Assembly: GCA_018900295.1 (NCBI GenBank)
Contig: JAHIGH010000164.1
Coordinates: forward strand, 1-24,840
Direction: 5' to 3'
From: Patescibacteria group bacterium
Lineage (GTDB): Bacteria; Patescibacteriota; Microgenomatia; Levybacterales; UBA12049
DNA: 24,840 nt
Part shown: positions 5,210 to 10,316 of the stretch, piece after piece
Layout of the letters: every line of letters begins with the position of its first letter
Position numbering within the stretch: the stretch's first letter is position 1
Notes under the pieces: generated by a model
Told to the model about the DNA's origin: nothing
Databases searched by the model: none
Seen by the model: only the letters and a program-made list of their open reading frames with translations
Program-made: the position numbers and the translations under genes

Positions 5210-5569
5210 TTATTGTTCTTGAGGATAAGCTTTTTTTAGGAGCTGGTCTATTTGTTTTTTAAAAGGTGGCAATATTTCAATAATTGTATACCATACCAGA
5301 TCTAAATCAACACCAAAATATTCATGAATCAGTTTGTTGCGCATACTTAAGGGTTTTTGCCATTCTACTTCTTTATGTTGTGTTAAATATTCTTCGGGCA
5401 GATGCCTAACAGCCTCACCAATAATTTCTAAACGCCTGACAACAGCGTCCTGTTTGTCTTTGTGATGATGGTCTTTGAATGTTACTTTATCCAAACCTTT
5501 TATGTAGGATTCAATATCCCCGATGCTTTCGAAGATATGGTGCAAGAATACATCAGGGTCTTTTATCAT
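5210..5569 (-). CDS. hepT: HepT-like HEPN RNase toxin
   Basis: A 119-residue all-helical protein of the HepT (DUF86) family. The HEPN catalytic motif RX4HXY is complete: R77, H82 and Y84 in MRNKLIHEYFGVD. The family signature VVRRLEIIGEAVRHLPEEY is also present (about 43-61). HepT is a ribonuclease; in the characterised system its partner MntA adds AMP units to the motif tyrosine and neutralises it. Here that Tyr is conserved, so the same control is likely. The ATG at 5569 overlaps the stop of the upstream MntA gene by 4 bp (ATGA), indicating coupled translation. The C-terminus ends in a charged tail. The length is usual for the family. Confidence 0.85.
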   Translation of the reverse strand: MIKDPDVFLHHIFESIGDIESYIKGLDKVTFKDHHHKDKQDAVVRRLEIIGEAVRHLPEEYLTQHKEVEWQKPLSMRNKLIHEYFGVDLDLVWYTIIEILPPFKKQIDQLLKKAYPQEQ

Positions 5570-5856
5570 AGGAGCTTAGCTTGATTCGCGAAAATATATT
5601 TTTTTAAATATTTTGAAACTGAATTATAGGTTACAACATCAACGTCTTTATGTAAAACTTTTTTTAGACGATCTTCTAAATCAATCAAGTCAAAGAGGGT
5701 TTTTCCTTCCGGTAATTCGACAAGAATATCGATATCACTATCGTCCCTTTGTTCTCCGCGAACATAAGATCCGAAAATAGAAGATCGTTTGACACCCGCC
5801 GCTTTGAGGATAGGAGATGCTTTTTGTTTTATTTGTTCGAGAATTGTTTGTTCCAT
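5566..5856 (-). CDS. mntA: MntA-like nucleotidyltransferase antitoxin
   Basis: A 96-residue minimal nucleotidyltransferase. The catalytic motif GSX10DXD is complete: G29-S30, D41 and D43 in GSYVRGEQRDDSDIDILVEL, with the third acidic residue in DVDVVT (D73). It is expected to AMPylate HepT and so act as antitoxin. I chose the ATG at 5856 (MEQTILEQIK) because the frame upstream to 6042 has no family similarity and covers the promoter and a repeat, while an extended -10 box lies 8 bp before this ATG. It is the first gene of the pair. A truncated relative lies at 4769-4912 with the same promoter motif. Confidence 0.85.
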   Translation of the reverse strand: MEQTILEQIKQKASPILKAAGVKRSSIFGSYVRGEQRDDSDIDILVELPEGKTLFDLIDLEDRLKKVLHKDVDVVTYNSVSKYLKKYIFANQAKLL

Positions 5857-5864
5857 ATATTTGT

Positions 5865-5873
5865 AGTATAGCA
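5865..5873 (-). promoter_or_regulatory. Extended -10 promoter of mntA-hepT
   Basis: TGCTATACT on the minus strand; the hexamer (5865-5870) ends 8 bp before the ATG at 5856. No clear -35. This predicts an mRNA with a leader of at most two bases. The same motif survives before the truncated MntA copy at 4920-4928. Confidence 0.55.
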
Positions 5874-5920
5874 TATTTTTTGAGTAATTTATTTTTGAGT
5901 AGGGTGAATTTTTGATAAGA

Positions 5921-5992
5921 GCGCATCGTATTTTCATGTTTGGTATAGTACAATAGCTAAAGTGATTGCGGGAATCGGTTGCGGGGATGATA
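5921..5992 (+). repeat. Repeat R2 copy 2 with extended -10 promoter motif
   Basis: Matches 2195-2262, with a 15-20 bp insertion (about GGGAATCGGTTGC) before the shared GGGGATGATA. After it a short frame from the ATG at about 5987 (MIFIEEKEWYDILRLPAIN) ends at a TGA; no family is recognised. It appears to be the promoter and start of a lost gene, pointing into flippase fragment E. Confidence 0.5.
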
Positions 5993-6086
5993 TTTATTGA
6001 GGAAAAGGAATGGTATGATATTCTTCGTTTGCCTGCAATCAATTGAGGGGTAACAGTTCAGGAGTTATCAAAGCTTTTAATAAATA

Positions 6087-6112
6087 TCATGGCATTTTTT
6101 GGGTTCTTTTTT
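6087..6112 (+). pseudogene. Flippase fragment E (scrap)
   Basis: ATCATGGCATTTTTTGGGTT followed by a T-run encodes IMAFFGFFF of the flippase N-terminus. The match stops exactly where the converging DUF5615-like gene ends (its TAA lies at 6112-6114 on the minus strand), so the fragment directly abuts the toxin module. Confidence 0.6.
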
Positions 6113-6567
6113 TAGCTTTTTTCATATGCATAAATTCTTTCTTTTGTAGGAAATCTTTTTATGAAATCATTCCATCTCATGATAATGATTGGTTTTATTA
6201 CGGGTATTAAAGCGATATTGTTATGAAATATATTTGACTTATCTTTCTGTTGTATTAAAAACTTTGTTATTTTTAGCTTGTAAGCTTCTATGTTTTCCCC
6301 TTTTGACTTATCCGGTTGACGTAATATTATTTTCCCTGCTTTTTTGTAGGGTTTATGTGAATCACCCGTCATGACACAATCCCTAGTAGCTATAGGATAT
6401 TTATACTGTCCCATTTTAAATATTTCAGGATCATCAAACCTTTTTCGTCCGGTAATTCTTCTTTTGCGAGTAGTCAAGATAACTTTGCATGTCGCCGGTT
6501 TCTCAAATGAATCTTTATAATCGTCTCCAACACTCTCATCAAAAACGATCAGGAGCTTTTTTTTCAT
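6112..6567 (-). CDS. DUF5615-like PIN-fold toxin
   Basis: A 151-residue protein. Segments fit the DUF5615 (VapC-like, PIN-fold) pattern: an acidic N-terminal strand LLIVFDES (D10, E11), RFDDPEIFKMG (D45, D46), corresponding to the usual DDEIL, and PIATRDC (T61, D63), corresponding to VLVTRD. A lysine-rich C-terminus of about 60 residues goes beyond the usual length. PIN-fold toxins cleave RNA; activity here is inferred. The ATG at 6567 overlaps the TGA of the DUF433-like gene by 4 bp, as usual in DUF433/DUF5615 pairs. The acidic positions are spaced less typically than in canonical members, so divergence or loss of activity is possible. Confidence 0.65.
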   Translation of the reverse strand: MKKKLLIVFDESVGDDYKDSFEKPATCKVILTTRKRRITGRKRFDDPEIFKMGQYKYPIATRDCVMTGDSHKPYKKAGKIILRQPDKSKGENIEAYKLKITKFLIQQKDKSNIFHNNIALIPVIKPIIIMRWNDFIKRFPTKERIYAYEKS

Positions 6568-6806
6568 TGGTACATTGGAGGAGTAAGATAGCTATAATGT
6601 TGTGCAATTTCTTCTAAAGCATTCTGTAGTGTTTCTTTTTCCAGAGCAGAATGAGATTCAACTATTTCTTTTATCGTATAGCCTTTAGAGATGTCTTCCA
6701 GAATAAGATAAAGAGGTATATTTGTATCTTTTATGCAAAGCAACCCCTTGTGAACGTCCTGGTTTATGTATATGTATATATATTGATGGTTATTTATGCG
6801 CTTCAT
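6564..6806 (-). CDS. DUF433-like antitoxin
   Basis: An 80-residue protein similar to DUF433: KGLLCIKDTNIPLYLILEDI matches the family consensus (GKPCIRGTRIPV..IL), followed by KGYTIKEIVESHSALEKETL, the helical part with the usual G.S.EEIL...P.L. It probably binds DNA by its C-terminal helix-turn-helix and neutralises the DUF5615-like toxin encoded next. It is the first gene of the pair and overlaps it by 4 bp. The start is supported by a -35/-10 pair with the -10 box 8 bp upstream. A plus-strand frame covering most of it is a shadow. Confidence 0.7.
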   Translation of the reverse strand: MKRINNHQYIYIYINQDVHKGLLCIKDTNIPLYLILEDISKGYTIKEIVESHSALEKETLQNALEEIAQHYSYLTPPMYQ

Positions 6807-6814
6807 TTGATTTT

Positions 6815-6843
6815 ATACTACTATAATTTCCTATACTTTTCAA
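6815..6843 (-). promoter_or_regulatory. Promoter of DUF433/DUF5615-like pair
   Basis: On the minus strand TTGAAA (6838-6843), a 17-bp spacer and TAGTAT (6815-6820). The -10 ends 8 bp before the ATG at 6806, again predicting a leaderless mRNA. It is divergent from the flippase-type promoter at 6874-6902. Confidence 0.55.
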
Positions 6844-6873
6844 CTACTAAATGCACGTCATTTACATCCAGCT

Positions 6874-6902
6874 TTGACGACACGCCTCTTTTTTAGTATA
6901 AT
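6874..6902 (+). promoter_or_regulatory. Promoter of flippase copy F
   Basis: TTGACG (6874-6879), 17 bp, TATAAT (6897-6902). From the -10 box on (ACCCTATAGTTATAAATAAATG) it is the flippase-type promoter, but the spacer and -35 differ from those at 2383, 5126 and 8295, so the upstream half has been replaced. Confidence 0.65.
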
Positions 6903-6921
6903 ACCCTATAGTTATAAATAA

Positions 6922-7040
6922 ATGAAAAAGTATATAGTGATTCGTTGTATAGGAATTCGATTTATTTGATGGCGAGTACTGGTGTGATGGCTTTTTTTGG
7001 GTTCTTTTTTTGGATGATCAATGCGAGGATTATGTCTTGA
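6922..7040 (+). pseudogene. Flippase copy F, 5' end with 15-codon leader frame
   Basis: ATG 6922 opens a 15-codon frame (MKKYIVIRCIGIRFI) ending in TGA 6967-6969, which overlaps ATG 6969. The second frame reads MASTGVMAFFGFFFWMINAR and then IMS, stopping at 7038-7040, where homology to the flippase is lost. Between 7041 and 7121 I see a purine-rich stretch without a gene. Confidence 0.7.
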
Positions 7041-7121
7041 AGAGGAGGCGTGGAGTTAATTCGCGCGGAGGCGGCGAGGCTGTTACTTTTTTCAGGCGGT
7101 GGTCAGATGTAAAACTTATAC

Positions 7122-7150
7122 TTGACGAATAGTCATATATTATATATACT
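7122..7150 (+). promoter_or_regulatory. Promoter of RelB/YafQ-like pair
   Basis: TTGACG (7122-7127), 17 bp, TATACT (7145-7150); the -10 ends 8 bp before ATG 7159, predicting a leaderless mRNA. The spacer is AT-rich and nearly self-complementary (TCATATATTATATATA), a plausible site for autoregulation by the RHH antitoxin. Confidence 0.7.
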
Positions 7151-7158
7151 TTGTTTAT

Positions 7159-7455
7159 ATGAATGTTGCAGTAATTAATGTTAAAACAACTGACGAAACG
7201 AAAAAACAAGCGAAGAAAGTTGCGGAAGAATTTGGTTTGAGCTTGAGTTCTCTCGTTAATGCCTTGATCAGACAGGTAATCCGTACGAAGTCGGTTAATT
7301 TAAGTTTTGAGACAGAGGAACCCAGTGAGTATTTGATAAAATCTCTCAAAGAATCTGAGGAACAGTTGAAGCGCGGCGAAACATCTCCTCTATTTGATAA
7401 TGCCGAGGATGCAATTTTATGGCTGAACGATAAAAATAGAGCATATGAAGGTTAA
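7159..7455 (+). CDS. RelB/DinJ-family antitoxin
   Basis: A 98-residue ribbon-helix-helix antitoxin. The N-terminal strand and helices read VAVINVKTTDETKKQAKKVA, then EEFGLSLSSLVNALIRQVIR, the classic RelB/DinJ pattern (K.D...K..A......G...S..IN.....V). The C-terminal half (about residues 60-98) is acidic and should wrap the toxin. RelB proteins repress their own operon through the ribbon. The gene overlaps the toxin gene by 11 bp. The start is fixed by the promoter and by the RHH strand at residue 2. A minus-strand frame across this gene is a shadow. Confidence 0.85.
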   Translation: MNVAVINVKTTDETKKQAKKVAEEFGLSLSSLVNALIRQVIRTKSVNLSFETEEPSEYLIKSLKESEEQLKRGETSPLFDNAEDAILWLNDKNRAYEG

Positions 7456-7720
7456 GTATACGAAAACATTCGCGAAGCAATATGATAAAGCGAATATAAA
7501 AATTCAAAAAACTTTCAAAGAACGGCTCAAGCTTTTTTCGGAAGACCCAAGAAGCCCTCAATTAAGAAATCATCTATTGAAAGGCACATATAAAGGGTAT
7601 AGGAGTATTAATATTACCGGAGATTGGCGGGCAATTTATCGGGAAATACAAAAGGAAGAAAATGATGAAATATATGCATATTTTTCATTCTTAGGAACGC
7701 ATAGCCAGTTATACCGATAA
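7445..7720 (+). CDS. YafQ/RelE-family mRNA interferase toxin
   Basis: A 91-residue RelE-superfamily toxin of the YafQ type: KVKYTKTFAKQYDKANIKIQ at the N-terminus, SPQLRNHLLKGTYKGYRSIN in the middle, and DWRAIYREI with the usual basic strand, ending in FSFLGTHSQLYR, where the family has GtHsely (His and Tyr/Arg near the C-terminus contribute to catalysis). It is expected to cut mRNA in the ribosomal A site. It starts inside the RelB-like gene (11-bp overlap, other frame), so synthesis is coupled to the antitoxin. The length is normal and key residues appear present, so it is probably functional. Confidence 0.85.
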   Translation: MKVKYTKTFAKQYDKANIKIQKTFKERLKLFSEDPRSPQLRNHLLKGTYKGYRSINITGDWRAIYREIQKEENDEIYAYFSFLGTHSQLYR

Positions 7721-7726
7721 GCTGCT

Positions 7727-7755
7727 TTGATTTTATCCTCATTTTTTAGTATAAT
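7727..7755 (+). promoter_or_regulatory. Promoter of flippase copy G
   Basis: TTGATT (7727-7732), 17 bp, TATAAT (7750-7755). Downstream of the -10 box it is nearly identical to copy F through the leader frame. Confidence 0.6.
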
Positions 7756-7774
7756 ACCCTATAGTTATAAATAA

Positions 7775-7884
7775 ATGAAAAAGTATATAGTGATTCGTTG
7801 TATAGGAATTCGATTTATTTGATGGCGAGTACCGCTGTCATGGCTTTTTTCGGGTTCTTTTTTTGGATGATAAACGTGAGGCTT
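7775..7884 (+). pseudogene. Flippase copy G, 5' end with 15-codon leader frame
   Basis: ATG 7775 opens the same 15-codon frame as copy F, with TGA at 7820-7822 overlapping ATG 7822. The flippase frame reads MASTAVMAFFGFFFWMINVR and LY, then runs directly into the 3' end of a convergent protease remnant (its stop is at 7885-7887). The long plus-strand frame through this junction is a chance fusion and not a gene. Confidence 0.7.
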
Positions 7885-8055
7885 TATTTCAAGACTACAC
7901 ACATGGCTTTTCTTTTAAATTCAATAGTAAACGTGTCAAAAAATCCTAGTTGTCCGGCTAATCCTCCAAACTCGTCAGGGGAAAATTCAAATGAAAATAT
8001 TGCCGGTGAGGAAAAAAATTTCCCTTCAACACCAATCTCAATGTGTGCGTCATAT
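7885..8055 (-). pseudogene. C-terminal remnant of retropepsin-like aspartyl protease gene (copy 2)
   Basis: Reading leftward from about 8055 the frame gives ITYDAHIEIGVEGKFFSSPA, IFSFEFSPDEFGGLAGQLGF and FDTFTIEFKRKAMCVVLK before TAA 7885-7887. The LGQLGFFD-type ending is what retropepsin-like proteases in CPR genomes carry after their domain; these genes usually follow a DUF5678-like gene, as here. The part with the catalytic DSGA motif (about 100 residues) is missing, removed between this remnant and the stop of the DUF5678-like gene at 8060-8062. The family call rests on remembered gene pairing and motif, so it is moderate. Confidence 0.55.
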
Positions 8056-8059
8056 GTGA

Positions 8060-8248
8060 TCAGCCGATATGCGGGAGATCGCGCGTTGGTACTTTGAAAA
8101 GTATTGGCTCTTTATAGCCTTTTTTCTTTGCTTCCTCGTATGCTTTCTTTGCGCTTTTATGCGCGCTAATCACTTTGTCTTTTTCGGTTAAGGCAACCCA
8201 TAAGCCTTTAAATTGTTTGAGTATTTTTGAAAGGTCAACTTGTTTCAT
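8060..8248 (-). CDS. DUF5678-like small protein
   Basis: A 62-residue soluble protein. FKGLWVALTEKDKVISAHKS followed by AKKAYEEAKKKGYKEPILFK and VPTRDLPHIG fits the DUF5678 pattern: a strand with GxWVAL, a turn, a helix of A..A...A...G and a final strand. Its function is not established. In CPR genomes such genes are often paired with a retropepsin-like protease gene just downstream, and a remnant of that partner does lie directly after it here. It is divergent from the flippase gene, with the two promoters back to back. The -10 box lies 9 bp before its ATG. With its partner broken it may be an orphan. Confidence 0.7.
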   Translation of the reverse strand: MKQVDLSKILKQFKGLWVALTEKDKVISAHKSAKKAYEEAKKKGYKEPILFKVPTRDLPHIG

Positions 8249-8257
8249 TGTAAAAAA

Positions 8258-8286
8258 ATTATATCAAAATTTCTGTTTGCTTGCAA
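8258..8286 (-). promoter_or_regulatory. Promoter of DUF5678-like gene
   Basis: On the minus strand TTGCAA (8281-8286), 17 bp, and the extended -10 TGATATAAT (hexamer 8258-8263), ending 9 bp before ATG 8248. Its -35 is only 8 bp from the -35 of the divergent flippase promoter, so polymerases would compete. The same upstream sequence persists beside flippase copy C at about 2355-2380, although no DUF5678-like gene remains there. Confidence 0.6.
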
Positions 8287-8294
8287 TGTTTGTT

Positions 8295-8323
8295 TTGACA
8301 TCCCCAGCTGTTTTATATATAAT
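8295..8323 (+). promoter_or_regulatory. Consensus promoter of intact flippase gene
   Basis: TTGACA (8295-8300), 17 bp, TATAAT (8318-8323): perfect in both boxes. The ATG at 8343 is 19 bp downstream of the -10, so the leader should be about 13 bases; no Shine-Dalgarno sequence is visible in it. Confidence 0.8.
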
Positions 8324-8342
8324 ACCCTATAGTTATAAATAG

Positions 8343-9671
8343 ATGAAAAACCATTTAGATACGATTAATAATGAGATATTTGCTCCTACGTTAGTAATCA
8401 TACAAGATCTTCCATGGGGTCATCCTGTACTACTTATGAAAAGAGTCTATGCACATTTCGCGGATGATTCGCTGTATAGGAATTCTATTTATCTGATGTT
8501 GAGTACTGCCATCATATCCTTTTTCGGTTTTTTCTTTTGGATGATAAATGCACGTCTTTATACTCCCGAACAAGTCGGTATCGCTACGACGCTTATTTCC
8601 GTTATGGGACTTATCGGCAGTTTCACAATGCTTGGATTAAATGTCGGTATTATCAGATTTTTGCCCAATTCAGAAAATAAAAACGAGATAATTAATTCAA
8701 GTTTTACCATAACTGCTGTACTTTCCATACTTTTGTCTATTATATTTCTATCAGGACTTAATATATTCTCTCCCTTGCTTTTAATTCTTAGGGAAAACGT
8801 ATTTTTAGCTTCGTCTTTCGTAATTTTCATAATTATCGGCTCAATGAACGCGATTGCCGATAGTATTTTTATCGCTTACAGATCGGCGAAATATACGCTT
8901 TTGAAAAATTTCGTATTCAGTATTTCCAAGCTTATTTTTCCTTTCTTCCTCGTTGCTTTTAACGCGTATGGGATATACGCGTCTGTCGGTATTGCCAGTA
9001 TCATTGCTTTTGTCGTATCAATCGTTTTATTGATCTATTATTTTAAATATCAACCAAAATTTAGCCTGAATATTCGGGCTATAAAAAAAATCGGATCATA
9101 TTCTTTCGGTAATTATATTGCCGGATTTTTAGCCGCTCTTCCGGTGATGGTGTTGCCGATAATTATCGCTAACAAAATAGGCGCGGCGGAGGCGGGGTAT
9201 TTCTATATTGCCCTGATGACTGCCGGTATCATATTTATCATTCCGAATGCCGCTACCCAGTCACTTTTTGCAGAAGGGTCGCATAGGGAGGAGGAGATGA
9301 AAGAACATTTGATGAAAAGTATAAAAATAACAGCCCTGCTATTAATTCCTGCGACTTTGATAATAGTATTTTTTGGGAATTATATTCTTCTTGCATTTGG
9401 GAAGAGTTATTCGTCAGAGGCTTTCAGGCTTTTGCAGCTTATGGCGGTTTCGGGGATTTTTGTTTCTATAAATTATATCCTGAGTACTATTTTGAAAGTG
9501 AGGAATAGAATTAAGGAGTTAATAGGCATAAATGCTTTCAGCGCTTTGGTAATTGTGTTATTGAGTTATTTATTTATAAATTTACATTTATGGGGCATCG
9601 GAATAGCCTGGCTTATAGGACAGGCAATAATGTCTTTGATCTTTATTTTTACCGTATTCAGGAAGAAGTAA
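8343..9671 (+). CDS. Polysaccharide flippase (MOP superfamily, Wzx-like)
   Basis: A 442-residue polytopic protein with about 12-14 membrane segments and short charged loops, in the pattern of oligosaccharide flippases. Family-like features are RNSIYLMLSTAIISFFGFFF at the N-terminus, LYTPEQVGIATTLIS (TM1-TM2 loop), the middle IKKIGSYSFGNYIAGFL and a C-terminal GIGIAWLIGQ. It should move lipid-linked glycan units across the membrane, matching the glycosyltransferase operon nearby. The ATG at 8343 lies behind a consensus promoter; an in-frame ATG at 8436 (MKRVYAHFADDSLYRNSIYL) gives the more usual family N-terminus and may be the real start. It is the only complete copy among at least eight traces of this gene in the window. 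A minus-strand frame over it is a shadow. Confidence 0.9.
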   Translation: MKNHLDTINNEIFAPTLVIIQDLPWGHPVLLMKRVYAHFADDSLYRNSIYLMLSTAIISFFGFFFWMINARLYTPEQVGIATTLISVMGLIGSFTMLGLNVGIIRFLPNSENKNEIINSSFTITAVLSILLSIIFLSGLNIFSPLLLILRENVFLASSFVIFIIIGSMNAIADSIFIAYRSAKYTLLKNFVFSISKLIFPFFLVAFNAYGIYASVGIASIIAFVVSIVLLIYYFKYQPKFSLNIRAIKKIGSYSFGNYIAGFLAALPVMVLPIIIANKIGAAEAGYFYIALMTAGIIFIIPNAATQSLFAEGSHREEEMKEHLMKSIKITALLLIPATLIIVFFGNYILLAFGKSYSSEAFRLLQLMAVSGIFVSINYILSTILKVRNRIKELIGINAFSALVIVLLSYLFINLHLWGIGIAWLIGQAIMSLIFIFTVFRKK

Positions 9672-9691
9672 AAGTAAACCCATAGTCTCTA

Positions 9692-9719
9692 TTGACATAT
9701 TTTAATTTAGTGATAGACT
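9692..9719 (+). promoter_or_regulatory. Promoter of DUF5666-like gene
   Basis: TTGACA (9692-9697), 16 bp, TAGACT (9714-9719), ending 6 bp before the GTG at 9726. Transcription should begin at or next to the start codon. Confidence 0.55.
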
Positions 9720-9725
9720 GAAATA

Positions 9726-10307
9726 GTGAATAGTAATTCTGTTAAATCAATATTCTTTAATGAAATTATAAAGAAAAAATTAATAGGTACAGCCTTGGCG
9801 CTTACTACGTTTGTAATAGTATTTCTTACAGGTTATTCGATAGTTAACGCTCAGTTTATCAGCAGCTCTAATACTCTTATAGTAACAGGTGTTGTAACAG
9901 CTAAGTCGGCGACGAATTTTACCATCTTTACAGACAGCACAGAGCCTATTACATTTGCAATTAATAAAAAAACCGTTATTACAGGCAGCGGCCACACATT
10001 TTCAGTCGGAGATTCCGTACGGGTAATCTCAAAGAACAATATTGCCCAGGTTGTTAATGTCGGGGCTCCTGTAAGCGGATACGGTTATCCGGGAGATAAT
10101 GTGGTTATAAACAAAGGAAAAGTTACCGCAAAGACGAGCAGCAGTATTACAGTGAACACAGGGACGGCAATAGTGACTGTCCAGATACTCCCGTCAACTC
10201 GCTTTATCAAAACCACTTTAAGTTCTCTCAGTATTGGGAATACCGTGATTATTACAGGCAAAGACAACGGTGCATCATATGTAGCCAATACGGTCATTAA
10301 GAAGTAA
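9726..10307 (+). CDS. Secreted protein with tandem DUF5666-like domains
   Basis: A 193-residue protein with a signal peptide (basic KKK near residue 18, hydrophobic stretch to about 40, VNA-Q as a possible cleavage site). The mature part is two beta-rich repeats of about 65 residues: LIVTGVVTAKSATNFTIFTD ... FSVGDSVRVISK and VINKGKVTAKTSSSITVNTG ... LSIGNTVIITGK. The pattern G.V.....S.ITV....T.V...........GD.V.V.G is that of DUF5666-like OB-type domains. It has no enzymatic motif and no sortase signal, and the function is unknown. The start is a GTG, chosen because the -10 box ends 6 bp before it and no ATG precedes the signal peptide. It converges on the minus-strand glycan operon with a 9-bp gap. 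Confidence 0.75.
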   Translation: MNSNSVKSIFFNEIIKKKLIGTALALTTFVIVFLTGYSIVNAQFISSSNTLIVTGVVTAKSATNFTIFTDSTEPITFAINKKTVITGSGHTFSVGDSVRVISKNNIAQVVNVGAPVSGYGYPGDNVVINKGKVTAKTSSSITVNTGTAIVTVQILPSTRFIKTTLSSLSIGNTVIITGKDNGASYVANTVIKK

Positions 10308-10316
10308 AATTCCCCT

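Noticed and set aside
5857..6042. N-terminal extension of the MntA gene by 62 codons
   Set aside because: It covers the promoter and repeat R2, and family members begin at the ATG at 5856.
1303..6566. Recoding of TGA as glycine (code 25, known in some CPR lineages)
   Set aside because: TGA serves as the normal stop in coupled gene pairs (for example 1303-1305 and 6564-6566), and reading through gives no conserved extension.
4260..7110. Similar purine-rich strings around 4265-4330, 4805-4830 and 7050-7085 (GCGGAGG-type)
   Set aside because: The likeness is short and patchy and could be shared gene-end debris; I cannot align it convincingly.
7798..8097. Plus-strand 99-codon frame starting with flippase residues
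   Set aside because: After about residue 30 it reads antisense through the protease remnant and the end of the DUF5678-like gene; a chance fusion.
1..9671. Insertion sequence or integrative element carrying the accessory modules
   Set aside because: No transposase, integrase or terminal repeat pair spanning the region was found; only small non-coding palindromic elements are present.
10308..10316. Bidirectional terminator between the convergent DUF5666-like and GT-C-like genes
   Set aside because: The 9-bp gap has no hairpin with a T-run.
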